36,302 nucleotides of DNA, taken from an uncultured beta proteobacterium. GTDB taxonomy: Bacteria; Pseudomonadota; Gammaproteobacteria; Burkholderiales; SG8-41. Below, piece after piece: positions 7,752 to 14,826 of the stretch (position 1 is its first letter; every line of letters begins with the position of its first letter). Below the pieces are notes generated by a model. The model was not told the DNA's origin. It saw only the letters and a list, made by a program, of their open reading frames with translations, and made no database searches. The stretch spans positions 1 through 36,302 of the forward strand of contig CADECM010000064.1 of the NCBI GenBank assembly GCA_902825845.1, given 5' to 3'. Both the position numbers and the translations under genes were made by a program.

Positions 7752-9095
7752 ATGAACCGGGTTTTTCATCGCGATGCGCGGAGCGAGCCGCCGATCGCCG
7801 TCTCGGGCGAGGGGCCGTATCTGCTGGATCGAGACGGGCGGCGCTATCTCGATGCGTCCGGCGGCGCGGCCGTGTCGTGTCTGGGACATGGACATCGCGC
7901 GGTCATCGACGCCATCAAAGCGCAGGCTGACGCACTCGCCTACGCGCACACCGCTTTTTTCAGCAGTGAGCCGGCGGAAGCGCTCGCGGACGAATTGATC
8001 CGGGCCAGCGGCGATGTTTTCGAGCGCGTGTACTTTGTGTCGGGCGGCTCGGAAGGCATTGAGGCCGCGCTCAAACTGGCGCGCCAGTATTTTCTGGAGC
8101 GCGGCGAGCCGGAGCGTGATTTGTTCGTCGGGCGCCGCCAAAGCTACCACGGCAATACCTTGGGCGCGCTCGCCGTGGGCGGCAATGCATGGCGCAGGGA
8201 ACCCTTTGCACCGCTGCTGATGAACGTGGAACACGTCGCGCCGTGTTTTGCCTACCGGGACTGCAAGGAAGGCGAGTCCGAAGCCGAGTACGGCGCGCGT
8301 CTAGCGGTCGAGCTTGAAGAGACACTGCAACGCGTCGGGCCGCAGCGCGTCATTGCCTTCATCGCGGAACCGGTGGTGGGTGCGACGCTCGGCGCCGTGC
8401 CAGCGGTGCCCGGCTATTTCAGACGCGTGCGCGAGATCTGCGATCGTCATGGCATCCTGCTGATCCTTGACGAAGTGATGTGCGGCATGGGCCGCACTGG
8501 AACGCTGTTCGCCTACGAACAGGAAGGCATCACGCCCGATCTGTGCGTGATCGCCAAGGGGCTGGGCGGTGGCTATCAGCCGATAGGCGCAACGCTGGTG
8601 TCGCGGAAGATCTTCGACGCCGTGCGCGGCGGCAGCGGATTCTTTCAGCATGGGCATACCTACCTGGGCCATCCCCTGGCCTGTGCGGCGGCGCTGGCGG
8701 TGCAGCAAACGATTACCCGCGAGGGTCTGCTGCAGAACGTGCGTGCGCAGGGTGAGGCGCTGCGCAGCCGGTTGAACGAACGATTTTCCGGACACCCCCA
8801 CATCGGTGACGTGCGTGGACGCGGGCTGTTCATCGGCGTCGAACTGGTGGCCGACCGTCAAACCAAATCCACCTTCGACCCGGCGCTGAAGCTGCATCAA
8901 CGCATCAAGCGCGAAGCGTTTGCCCGCGGCCTGATCTGCTACCCCATGGGCGGCACGGTCGATGGCCTGCACGGGGATCATGTGCTGCTGGCACCGCCTT
9001 ACATCATCGATGCCACGCATTGCGCCGAAATTACCGACAAGCTGGCACTGGCCATCGATGCGGCTCTGGCCAGCGTGCGCGCAACTTCGACTTGA
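7752..9095 (+). CDS. Class III (omega-type) PLP aminotransferase
   Basis: Fold-type I, pyridoxal-phosphate enzyme of 447 residues in the class III family, which transfers amino groups from omega-amino acids, amines or ornithine-like donors to keto acids. Visible features are the cofactor region GGSEGIEAALKLAR, the motif LILDEVMCGMGRTG with the Asp that contacts the pyridine nitrogen, and the Schiff-base Lys (about 269) in CVIAKGLGGGYQPIGA. The fold is clear but the substrate is not. It stands alone between a terminator and the rpsF operon. No Shine-Dalgarno is visible and the ATG is five bases after the terminator T tract, so initiation may need readthrough. Confidence 0.9.
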   Translation: MNRVFHRDARSEPPIAVSGEGPYLLDRDGRRYLDASGGAAVSCLGHGHRAVIDAIKAQADALAYAHTAFFSSEPAEALADELIRASGDVFERVYFVSGGSEGIEAALKLARQYFLERGEPERDLFVGRRQSYHGNTLGALAVGGNAWRREPFAPLLMNVEHVAPCFAYRDCKEGESEAEYGARLAVELEETLQRVGPQRVIAFIAEPVVGATLGAVPAVPGYFRRVREICDRHGILLILDEVMCGMGRTGTLFAYEQEGITPDLCVIAKGLGGGYQPIGATLVSRKIFDAVRGGSGFFQHGHTYLGHPLACAAALAVQQTITREGLLQNVRAQGEALRSRLNERFSGHPHIGDVRGRGLFIGVELVADRQTKSTFDPALKLHQRIKREAFARGLICYPMGGTVDGLHGDHVLLAPPYIIDATHCAEITDKLALAIDAALASVRATST

Positions 9096-9119
9096 ATATT
9101 CGGCTGTATGCTGTAGAAT
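9092..9119 (+). promoter_or_regulatory. Probable sigma-70 promoter for rpsF operon
   Basis: TTGAAT (9092-9097) and TAGAAT (9114-9119) are separated by 16 bases. It overlaps the stop of the aminotransferase gene. A start near 9126 would give a leader of about 120 bases containing the AT-rich repeat and a hairpin before rpsF. Confidence 0.55.
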
Positions 9120-9153
9120 CCGCGCCTCGGTTCGCCTGCTCGGAGCCGATAAT

Positions 9154-9182
9154 ATAAGTATTTGTTTTTAAACATTTTTTAC
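9154..9182 (+). repeat. AT-rich intergenic motif, copy 1
   Basis: ATAAGTATTTGTTTTTAAA followed by CATTTTTTAC. This is the clearest copy of a motif found about nine times in gaps of this window. It lies in the rpsF leader on the plus strand and shares 18 of 18 core bases with copies at 14087 and 28706. Confidence 0.75.
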
Positions 9183-9188
9183 ATCCTT

Positions 9189-9215
9189 GCCTCACCGTCT
9201 CGCAGCACGGGAGGC
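9189..9215 (+). promoter_or_regulatory. Hairpin in rpsF leader (possible S6:S18 site)
   Basis: GCCTC (9189-9193) pairs with GAGGC (9211-9215). After a bulged A, CCGT pairs with ACGG around loop CTCGCAGC. It sits 20 bases before the rpsF ribosome site. Many bacteria carry an S6:S18-binding structure with a CCG element in rpsF leaders; this hairpin has a CCG next to a bulge, but the assignment is inferred. Confidence 0.4.
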
Positions 9216-9248
9216 CACTGAATCATTTGCCCATAAGGAGATCATTGC

Positions 9249-9653
9249 ATGCGACATTATGAAATCGTTTTTATCGTCCATCCGGACCAGAGTGAACAGG
9301 TTCCTGGCATGGTCGAACGCTATCGCCAGCTGATCACGGGGCGCGGCGGAAAAATTCACCGGCATGAGGATTGGGGGCGCCGCCAGATGGCCTATCCCAT
9401 CCAGAAGATGCACAAAGCGCACTATGTGCTGCTGAACATAGAATGCGACAACGAGACGCTGCAGGAAATGGAGCACGCGTTCAAGTTCAATGACGCCGTG
9501 CTGCGCCACCTGACCGTATCGAAGAGCGAAGCCGAGACCGGCCCGTCACCGATGATGCGCGAAGAAAGAGGCCGTCCGGCGTCGGATGACCGCCCGGCAC
9601 CGGCGCCAGCGCCTGCCGCAGCGACTACACCGGCCCCGGCAACCGCCGCGTAG
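9249..9653 (+). CDS. rpsF: 30S ribosomal protein S6
   Basis: S6 binds the 16S central domain as a heterodimer with S18. The 134-residue protein starts MRHYEIVFIVHPDQSEQV and contains the conserved GGKIHRHEDWGRRQMAYPI segment in its ferredoxin-like fold (about 1-95). The last 40 residues are a low-complexity Pro/Ala tail, as in other proteobacterial S6. AAGGAG (9235-9240) precedes ATG by eight bases. It heads rpsF-priB-rpsR-rplI; priB begins two bases after the stop. Confidence 0.96.
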   Translation: MRHYEIVFIVHPDQSEQVPGMVERYRQLITGRGGKIHRHEDWGRRQMAYPIQKMHKAHYVLLNIECDNETLQEMEHAFKFNDAVLRHLTVSKSEAETGPSPMMREERGRPASDDRPAPAPAPAAATTPAPATAA

Positions 9654-9655
9654 CG

Positions 9656-9988
9656 GTGGCCGCCGACGCGCTCAACCGGATCAGACTGACGGGTGAACTT
9701 GCCACGATAGAACCGCTGCGCCACACGCCCGCCGGGCTGCCCGTGATCAACGTCAAACTCGCGCACCGCTCGTTGCAGCGCGAGGCGGACATCGAACGGC
9801 AGGCCGAATTTGAAGTCAATGCGGTGGCCGTGGGCGAAGTAACCGCCGCACTGTCCGGGTATCAACCGGGAGACCGGCTGACGGTGCAGGGGTTTCTATC
9901 AGCAAGGCGCCGCTCGGGATTGCCGGTTCGAACGCAGGCAGGCGCACAACTCGTATTGCATATCACGCACATCATTCAAAAGACATAA
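9656..9988 (+). CDS. priB: Primosomal replication protein N (PriB)
   Basis: Single-stranded-DNA-binding OB-fold protein of 110 residues that joins PriA and DnaT in replication restart. The protein reads LNRIRLTGELATIEPLRHTPAGLP and later GDRLTVQGFLSARR, typical of PriB/SSB-like folds. Its position between rpsF and rpsR is the standard one in beta- and gammaproteobacteria. The start appears to be GTG 9656, two bases after the rpsF stop, so translation is probably coupled to rpsF. rpsR follows after 12 bases. Confidence 0.92.
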   Translation: MAADALNRIRLTGELATIEPLRHTPAGLPVINVKLAHRSLQREADIERQAEFEVNAVAVGEVTAALSGYQPGDRLTVQGFLSARRRSGLPVRTQAGAQLVLHITHIIQKT

Positions 9989-10000
9989 AGGTTACTCACC

Positions 10001-10291
10001 ATGGCAATGGGAAAAGGCAGGTTCGGCAAAGGCAAGGGCAAGGCCGGGGACAAGAACAAGCGCCGCGGTAACGCACTGTTCCGCCGCCGCAAGTTCTGTC
10101 GCTTCACCGCAGAAAAGATCAAGGAAATCGACTACAAGGACATCGCGCTGCTCAAGGATTTCATCAATGAAAATGGCAAGCTGATTCCCGCGCGCATCAC
10201 GGGCACCAAGGCGAAGTATCAGCGCCAGTTGGGCGTTGCGGTGAAGCGCGCGCGCTTTCTCGGCCTGCTTCACTATACCGATCTGCACTAA
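10001..10291 (+). CDS. rpsR: 30S ribosomal protein S18
   Basis: S18 is the partner of S6 on the 30S platform. The 96 residues are longer than the usual 75-90 because of a basic Gly/Lys-rich N-terminus (MAMGKGRFGKGKGKAGDKNK). The conserved core runs from RRRKFCRFT through IDYKDIALLKDFI to a C-terminal RQLGVAVKRARFLGLL. AAGG at the end of priB supplies the ribosome site. ATG 10007 is an alternative start that removes only two residues. Confidence 0.96.
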   Translation: MAMGKGRFGKGKGKAGDKNKRRGNALFRRRKFCRFTAEKIKEIDYKDIALLKDFINENGKLIPARITGTKAKYQRQLGVAVKRARFLGLLHYTDLH

Positions 10292-10300
10292 GGAACGATC

Positions 10301-10753
10301 ATGCAAATCATACTGCTGGAAAAGGTTGTCAATCTCGGCGCACTGGGCGACGTGGTCAAGGTGAAGGACGGTTACGCGCGCAATTTTCTGATTCCGCACG
10401 GCAAGGCCAAACGCGCCACTACCGCGAACCTTGCTGAATTCGAAAATCGCCGCGCCGAACTGGAAAAAGTGCAGCACGAGGCATTGGTCAAGGCGCAGGA
10501 CGTCGGTGCGAAACTGGACGGCATGATGGTTCAGATCACGCAAAAAGCCGGTGTCGATGGCAAGCTGTTCGGCTCGGTGACCAACAGCGACATCGCCGAA
10601 GCACTGAAGAAGCAGGGTTTCGACGTGGCGCGGGCGGCGATACGCATGCCCGAAGGTCCGATCAAAACGATTGGCGACACGCCCATCAAAATCGCGCTGC
10701 ACGCCGACGTTGTCGTCGGCATCACCGCTTCGGTTTTGGGCGAGGCGGCTTAG
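10301..10753 (+). CDS. rplI: 50S ribosomal protein L9
   Basis: L9 binds the L1-stalk base of 23S rRNA and spans to the next ribosome on a polysome. The 150 residues match the family. The N-terminal domain has MQIILLEKVVNLGALGDVV and VKDGYARNFLIPHGKA, followed by a long connecting helix and a C-terminal domain with GKLFGSVTNSDIAEAL. It is the last gene of the rpsF operon, 10 bases after rpsR, and a strong terminator follows. Confidence 0.97.
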   Translation: MQIILLEKVVNLGALGDVVKVKDGYARNFLIPHGKAKRATTANLAEFENRRAELEKVQHEALVKAQDVGAKLDGMMVQITQKAGVDGKLFGSVTNSDIAEALKKQGFDVARAAIRMPEGPIKTIGDTPIKIALHADVVVGITASVLGEAA

Positions 10754-10784
10754 TCTCTAATTCGAAACGATTTTTTCGCGTGAG

Positions 10785-10814
10785 AAAAAAGGGCTGGCGA
10801 CAGCCCTTTTTTTT
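10785..10814 (+). terminator. Rho-independent terminator after rplI
   Basis: Stem GGGCTG/CAGCCC (10791-10796, 10801-10806) with GCGA tetraloop is preceded by six A and followed by eight T. It separates the rpsF operon from dnaB. Confidence 0.88.
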
Positions 10815-10862
10815 ATGTAGATTGGTTCACGGCGAGGCGCTGCCGAGCGAGAGCTTGTTACG

Positions 10863-10891
10863 GAATTATTTAATAAAAACAATTACTTATA
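10863..10891 (-). repeat. AT-rich intergenic motif, copy 2
   Basis: On the minus strand it reads TATAAGTAATTGTTTTTATT, matching the motif at 9154 with the TTTTTATT variant also seen at 24947. It ends about 10 bases before the dnaB ATG. Its AT-rich end could act as a promoter -10 for a very short dnaB leader. Confidence 0.65.
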
Positions 10892-10901
10892 AAGCAACAT
10901 C

Positions 10902-12305
10902 ATGTGTGCAATGCAAGTGATCAGCAGCCTTGCCAAGGACCCGCAAATTGAATCGATGCGCGTGCCGCCGCAGTCAATCGAGGCCGAGCAATCGGTGCTG
11001 GGTGGATTGCTGCTCGACAACACGGCGTGGGATCGCATCACCGATATCATGAGCGAAACGGATTTCTATCGCGCCGATCACCGCTTGATTTTTCAGCATA
11101 TCATGCTGCTGATCGAGAACAACCGTCCCGCCGACGTGCTGACGGTGGCCGAAAGCCTTGAACGCAGCGCCAAACTGGAAGAAGCCGGCGGTCAGGCGTA
11201 TCTGGGTTCGCTCTCGATGAACACGCCGAGCGCTGCCAACATCCGGCGCTATGCGGAAATTGTGCGCGAGCGCGCCATCATGCGCCAGCTCGCACAGGCG
11301 GGGACGGAAATCGCCGACGCCGCCTACAACCCCACCGGACGCGAAGCCAAGGATCTGATCGACGAGGCCGAAGCCAAGGTGTTCCAGATTGCCGAAGCCG
11401 GCGCAAAAGCCAAGCAGGGTTTTGTCAAAATCGATCCGCTGCTCACCGAAACGGTGGAGCGCATCGACATGCTTTACAGCCGCGAGAACAAGGACGACGT
11501 GATCGGGCTGGCGACCGGCTACGTCGATCTCGACCGCATGACGTCGGGACTGCAACAGGGTGAACTGGTGGTCATCGCCGCGCGCCCCTCGATGGGCAAG
11601 ACCGCGCTGGCAATGAACATTGTCGAGCATGTGGCGCTCCATCTCAAGAAGGCAGCGGCGGTGTTCAGCATGGAAATGTCGGGCTCGCAGCTGACGCTGC
11701 GCATGATTGGTTCTGTGGGGCGCGTCGACCAGCACAAACTGCGCTCGGGCACGTTCGAGGAAACCGAATGGCCCAAGCTGGTGGATGCGGTGGGCAAGTT
11801 GAATGATTCGCAAATTCATATCGACGATACCGCAGGCCTGAACGCGCTTGAGGTGCGCTCGCGCGCGCGGCGCCTGCACCGCCAGTGCGGTGGCTTGAGC
11901 CTGATTGTGGTGGACTACCTGCAGCTGATGAGCGGCACATCGTCCGGACGCGAGGAAAACCGCGCGACGGAAGTCGCGGAAATATCGCGTTCGCTGAAAA
12001 GCCTCGCGAAAGAACTCAAGGTGCCGGTTATCGCCTTGTCGCAGCTCAACCGCAGCGTCGAATCACGCCAGGACAAGCGGCCGATGATGTCTGACCTGCG
12101 CGAATCCGGTGCCATTGAGCAGGACGCCGATTTGATCCTGTTTATCTACCGCGACGAGGTTTATAACCCGACCAATGAAGCGAGCAAAGGCAAGGCCGAA
12201 ATCATCGTCGCCAAGCAGCGTAATGGCCCGACGGGGCCCGTGACGCTGACGTTCCTGGGGCGGCATACGCGATTTGAGAATTACGCGGGTGGCGATCAGT
12301 ACTAG
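10902..12305 (+). CDS. dnaB: Replicative DNA helicase
   Basis: Hexameric RecA-fold helicase that unwinds DNA at the replication fork. The 467 residues match E. coli DnaB (471). An N-terminal helical domain starts at VPPQSIEAEQSVLGGLLLDN. A linker and the C-terminal ATPase follow, with Walker A ARPSMGKTALAMN, Walker B LIVVDYLQLM and the ESGAIEQDADLILFIYRDE region. The start is uncertain. ATG 10902 lies in the gap just after an AT-rich repeat and has no Shine-Dalgarno, and ATG 10911 is possible. Being next to the rplI operon is a common arrangement. The TAG stop shares its last base with an inverted-repeat element. Confidence 0.95.
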   Translation: MCAMQVISSLAKDPQIESMRVPPQSIEAEQSVLGGLLLDNTAWDRITDIMSETDFYRADHRLIFQHIMLLIENNRPADVLTVAESLERSAKLEEAGGQAYLGSLSMNTPSAANIRRYAEIVRERAIMRQLAQAGTEIADAAYNPTGREAKDLIDEAEAKVFQIAEAGAKAKQGFVKIDPLLTETVERIDMLYSRENKDDVIGLATGYVDLDRMTSGLQQGELVVIAARPSMGKTALAMNIVEHVALHLKKAAAVFSMEMSGSQLTLRMIGSVGRVDQHKLRSGTFEETEWPKLVDAVGKLNDSQIHIDDTAGLNALEVRSRARRLHRQCGGLSLIVVDYLQLMSGTSSGREENRATEVAEISRSLKSLAKELKVPVIALSQLNRSVESRQDKRPMMSDLRESGAIEQDADLILFIYRDEVYNPTNEASKGKAEIIVAKQRNGPTGPVTLTFLGRHTRFENYAGGDQY

Positions 12306-12486
12306 TGTCCTGAGTCAGAAATTCGTAGCTGAATTCTTTTGCCCGTTTGCCGATACTTTGTCGCGCTCCTCACCGGGTGCCCAACCCTGTCTCGTCGCGC
12401 TTCGCGTCTCGTCAAACAGGCAAAAGAATTCGGAGAGTCCATCTTTCTGCCCTAATAGTGTTCTACGAATTTCTGACTCAGGACAC
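12305..12486 (+). repeat. MITE-like inverted-repeat element after dnaB
   Basis: The ends are a perfect 23-base inverted repeat, 12305-12327 against 12464-12486, beginning GTGTCCTGAGTCAG. Inside it, 12331-12349 pairs with 12413-12431 with one mismatch (GAATTCTTTTGCC and its complement). It is 182 bases long, has no open frame of its own and shows no obvious target-site duplication. It could be a miniature transposable element or a large extragenic palindrome. It lies in the convergent gap between dnaB and the PhoH gene. Confidence 0.7.
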
Positions 12487-12510
12487 CAGGAGGTCGAAAG
12501 CTGAACATAA

Positions 12511-12575
12511 TTGACGCAGATTTACGCAGATTACCCGCGGAGAAACCTGCGTTCATCTGCGTAAATCAGCGTCAA
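12511..12575 (+). repeat. REP-like inverted repeat (TGACGCAGAT family), copy 1
   Basis: TTGACGCAGATTTACGCAGA (12511-12530) pairs with 12556-12575 with one mismatch. A related sequence occurs at 23538-23583 after rmuC. It can form a long hairpin between the convergent dnaB and PhoH genes and might block readthrough from both. Confidence 0.7.
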
Positions 12576-12588
12576 AGGTGTTTGCAGT

Positions 12589-14061
12589 TCAAAGCACTTC
12601 CCCCGCATGGTCCGCCAGCCGCGAGCGCTCGCCGCGCGTCAGCGTGACATGCCCGCTGTGCAGCCAGCCCTTCATGCGGTCGACCACATAGGTTATGCCT
12701 GAACTGCCCTCGGTCAGATACGGCGTGTCGATCTGTGAGATATTGCCCAGGCACACCACCTTGGTGCCGGGGCCGGCGCGGGTGATCAGGGTTTTCATCT
12801 GTTTGGGCGTGAGGTTCTGCGCTTCGTCGATCACCAGGAATTTGTTGAGGAAGGTGCGCCCGCGCATGAAGTTGAGCGACTTCACCTTGATGCGCGAACG
12901 GATCAGGTCGCGCGTGGCGGCGCGGCCCCATTCGCCGGCCGCGTCGTCGGTCTTATTGAGCACGTCGAGATTGTCCTCGAGCGCGCCCATCCACGGATTC
13001 ATTTTTTCCTCTTCCGTACCGGGCAAAAAGCCGATGTCCTCGCCCACCGGCACGGTGACGCGGGTCATGATGATCTCGGTGTAGAGCTTGCTTTCCAGCG
13101 TCTGCATCAGTCCCGCCGCCAGCGTCAGCAGCGTCTTGCCGGTGCCGGCCTGCCCGAGCAGGGTGACAAAATCGATCTCCGGATTCATCAGCAGGTTAAG
13201 TGCGAAATTCTGTTCGCGGTTGCGCGCGGTGATGCCCCACACGTTGTGGCGCGCATGTCCATAGTCCTTCAGCGTTTGCAGTATGGCGGTCTTGCCGCTC
13301 ACTTCGGCGACCTTGGCCTGAAACGGTTTATCCCCGTGGTTTTCATCGAGGTAGACCATTTCGTTGACGATCAGGCTGCCGCACACGGGGCCGTGCACGC
13401 GGTAGTAAGTGTGGCCGGACTGCTGCCACGATTCCATTTTCTTGCCGTGCGATTCCCAGAAGCTCTCCGGCAGCGCGCGGGTTCCGGTATACAGCAGGTC
13501 GGTGTCTTCCAGCACCTTGTCGTTGAAATAGTCTTCGGCGGCAAACCCCAGCGCGCGCGCCTTGATGCGCATGTTGATGTCTTTGGACACCAGAATCACC
13601 TGACGTTTGGTGTGCTTGTCCTGCTGTTCCTGCAGATGCTTGACCACGCCGATGATTTGATTATCCGCCTTGCCGCCGGGCAGCCGCGCCGGCAGTTCAC
13701 CGTTAATCGCTTCGGTTTGCAAAAACAGGCGGCCGTTGGCATGCTTGTCGCCGTGTGCAGAGAGCGGAATGCCGGCATGGATATCGGCTTCGGCGTGGCC
13801 GATCAATTCATCGAGGTAGCGGCTTGCCTGGCGCGCGTTGCGCGAAACCTCGGACATGCCCTTCTTGTGATCGTCGAGTTCCTCCAGCGTTGCCATCGGG
13901 ATGAACAGATCGTGTTCCTCGAAACGGAACAGACTGGTGGGATCATGCATCAGCACATTGGTGTCGATCACGAATAACTTGGTCGAGGCATGCAGGCGCG
14001 TGATGTTGGATGCGGCGGCAGCAGCGGGTGTGGCAGGGGAAGCGGATTTGCGCTGAATCAT
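12589..14061 (-). CDS. PhoH-like ATPase with N-terminal PIN domain
   Basis: A 490-residue protein of the PIN-PhoH type (YlaK/PhoH2-like). The N-terminal PIN nuclease domain (about 28-165) starts LFVIDTNVLMHD and has further acidic residues in TLEELDDHKKG and LVSKDINMRIKA. The C-terminal PhoH domain has Walker A LLGQAGTGKTLL (about 300) and Walker B FLVIDEAQNLTPKQ. Known members couple ATP-driven RNA unwinding to RNase activity; that role is inferred here. ATG 14061 is preceded by AAGGA; an in-frame TTG at 14079 is upstream. It is 39 bases downstream of bcp and an AT-rich repeat fills the gap. Confidence 0.88.
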   Translation of the reverse strand: MIQRKSASPATPAAAAASNITRLHASTKLFVIDTNVLMHDPTSLFRFEEHDLFIPMATLEELDDHKKGMSEVSRNARQASRYLDELIGHAEADIHAGIPLSAHGDKHANGRLFLQTEAINGELPARLPGGKADNQIIGVVKHLQEQQDKHTKRQVILVSKDINMRIKARALGFAAEDYFNDKVLEDTDLLYTGTRALPESFWESHGKKMESWQQSGHTYYRVHGPVCGSLIVNEMVYLDENHGDKPFQAKVAEVSGKTAILQTLKDYGHARHNVWGITARNREQNFALNLLMNPEIDFVTLLGQAGTGKTLLTLAAGLMQTLESKLYTEIIMTRVTVPVGEDIGFLPGTEEEKMNPWMGALEDNLDVLNKTDDAAGEWGRAATRDLIRSRIKVKSLNFMRGRTFLNKFLVIDEAQNLTPKQMKTLITRAGPGTKVVCLGNISQIDTPYLTEGSSGITYVVDRMKGWLHSGHVTLTRGERSRLADHAGEVL

Positions 14062-14086
14062 CAAGGTCCTTGGCGGCAAGTTCTAC

Positions 14087-14115
14087 ATAAGTATTTGTTT
14101 TTAAATTGTTTTTAC
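14087..14115 (+). repeat. AT-rich intergenic motif, copy 3
   Basis: ATAAGTATTTGTTTTTAAA followed by TTGTTTTTAC. It matches copy 1 in 26 of 29 positions. On the minus strand the last codons and TAA stop of bcp (14101-14103) lie inside it, so the motif has become part of the bcp 3' end. Confidence 0.75.
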
Positions 14116-14556
14116 GAAATCGAGCACCTCCTGTGCGTGTCCCGGCACCTTCACCCCGCGCCATTCGCGGCGCACCACGCCCGCGCCATCGATGACAAAC
14201 GTGCTGCGCTCGATACCGCGAACCTTTTTGCCGTACATGTTTTTCATTTTGATGACGCCGAATGCCTTGCATGCCACTTCGTCGGCATCGCACAACAGTT
14301 CAAAGGGAAACCCCATCTTGGCTTTGAAATTGTCGTGCGACTTCAGACTGTCGCGCGACACGCCGTAAATGGCGCAACCCAGCTTTTCAAATTGCGGGTG
14401 CAGGTCGCGGAATTGCAGGCCTTCGCTGGTGCAGCCGGGGGTGTTGTCCTTGGGATAAAAATACAGCACCCACGGGCGGCCGGATACAGCCTTGCTGTTA
14501 AACGATGTGCCGCCGGTGGCGGCTACTTCAAACTCCGGAACGGGTTCGTTCAGCAT
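14101..14556 (-). CDS. bcp: Thiol peroxidase, Bcp/PrxQ-type peroxiredoxin
   Basis: Thioredoxin-fold peroxidase (about 151 residues) that reduces hydrogen peroxide and organic peroxides in the cytoplasm. The catalytic segment is FYPKDNTPGCTSEGLQFRD with the peroxidatic Cys. E. coli Bcp has a resolving Cys five residues later (GCTxxxC), but here that position is Leu. Another Cys in KLGCAIYGVS could serve, or the enzyme may be one-Cys. ATG 14556 (MLNEPVPEFEVAATGG) fits the family; ATG 14574 adds six residues and neither has a good ribosome site. The 3' end lies in an AT-rich repeat. Confidence 0.9.
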   Translation of the reverse strand: MLNEPVPEFEVAATGGTSFNSKAVSGRPWVLYFYPKDNTPGCTSEGLQFRDLHPQFEKLGCAIYGVSRDSLKSHDNFKAKMGFPFELLCDADEVACKAFGVIKMKNMYGKKVRGIERSTFVIDGAGVVRREWRGVKVPGHAQEVLDFVKTI

Positions 14557-14700
14557 AATTCGCGTGCGGCGCATGCGGCCGGGTCCATGTAATACTGACG
14601 CAAACGCCGCGGCGGCGCAAGCGGCGGTCGTTCGCGCCGTTCCTTCGTGATCATTCTTGCGCGATGCGCGCGCGGTCCCGGATAGAGGCGGGAGCTGCGT

Positions 14701-14706
14701 TATAAT
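14701..14706 (+). promoter_or_regulatory. -10 box of the tRNA-Lys promoter
   Basis: A perfect TATAAT lies 10 bases before the tRNA. With normal spacing the transcript would start near 14713. I see no good -35 match 16-18 bases upstream. The following CGCGGGAGGGG is GC-rich, as in stringently controlled stable-RNA promoters. Confidence 0.6.
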
Positions 14707-14715
14707 GCCGCGGGA

Positions 14716-14791
14716 GGGGCGTTAGCTCAGCTGGTAGAGCAGCGGACTCTTAATCCGTCGGTCCACGGTTCGATCCCGTGACGCCCTACCA
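14716..14791 (+). tRNA. tRNA-Lys (anticodon CTT)
   Basis: Complete 76-base tRNA. Acceptor GGGGCGT (14716-14722) pairs with ACGCCCT (14781-14787), D arm AGCTCAGCTGGTAGAGC follows, then the anticodon stem GCGGA/TCCGT with loop CTCTTAA, T loop TTCGATC and encoded CCA. The anticodon CTT reads AAG lysine codons. It lies 35 bases before selD and could share its transcript. Confidence 0.95.
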
Positions 14792-14826
14792 CTCATTCGC
14801 CGAAACCCGGCGTACAGCGAGCCACC

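Noticed and set aside
12305..12486. CRISPR array or IS with transposase after dnaB
   Set aside because: The repeats are inverted rather than direct and spaced, and no transposase frame is present.
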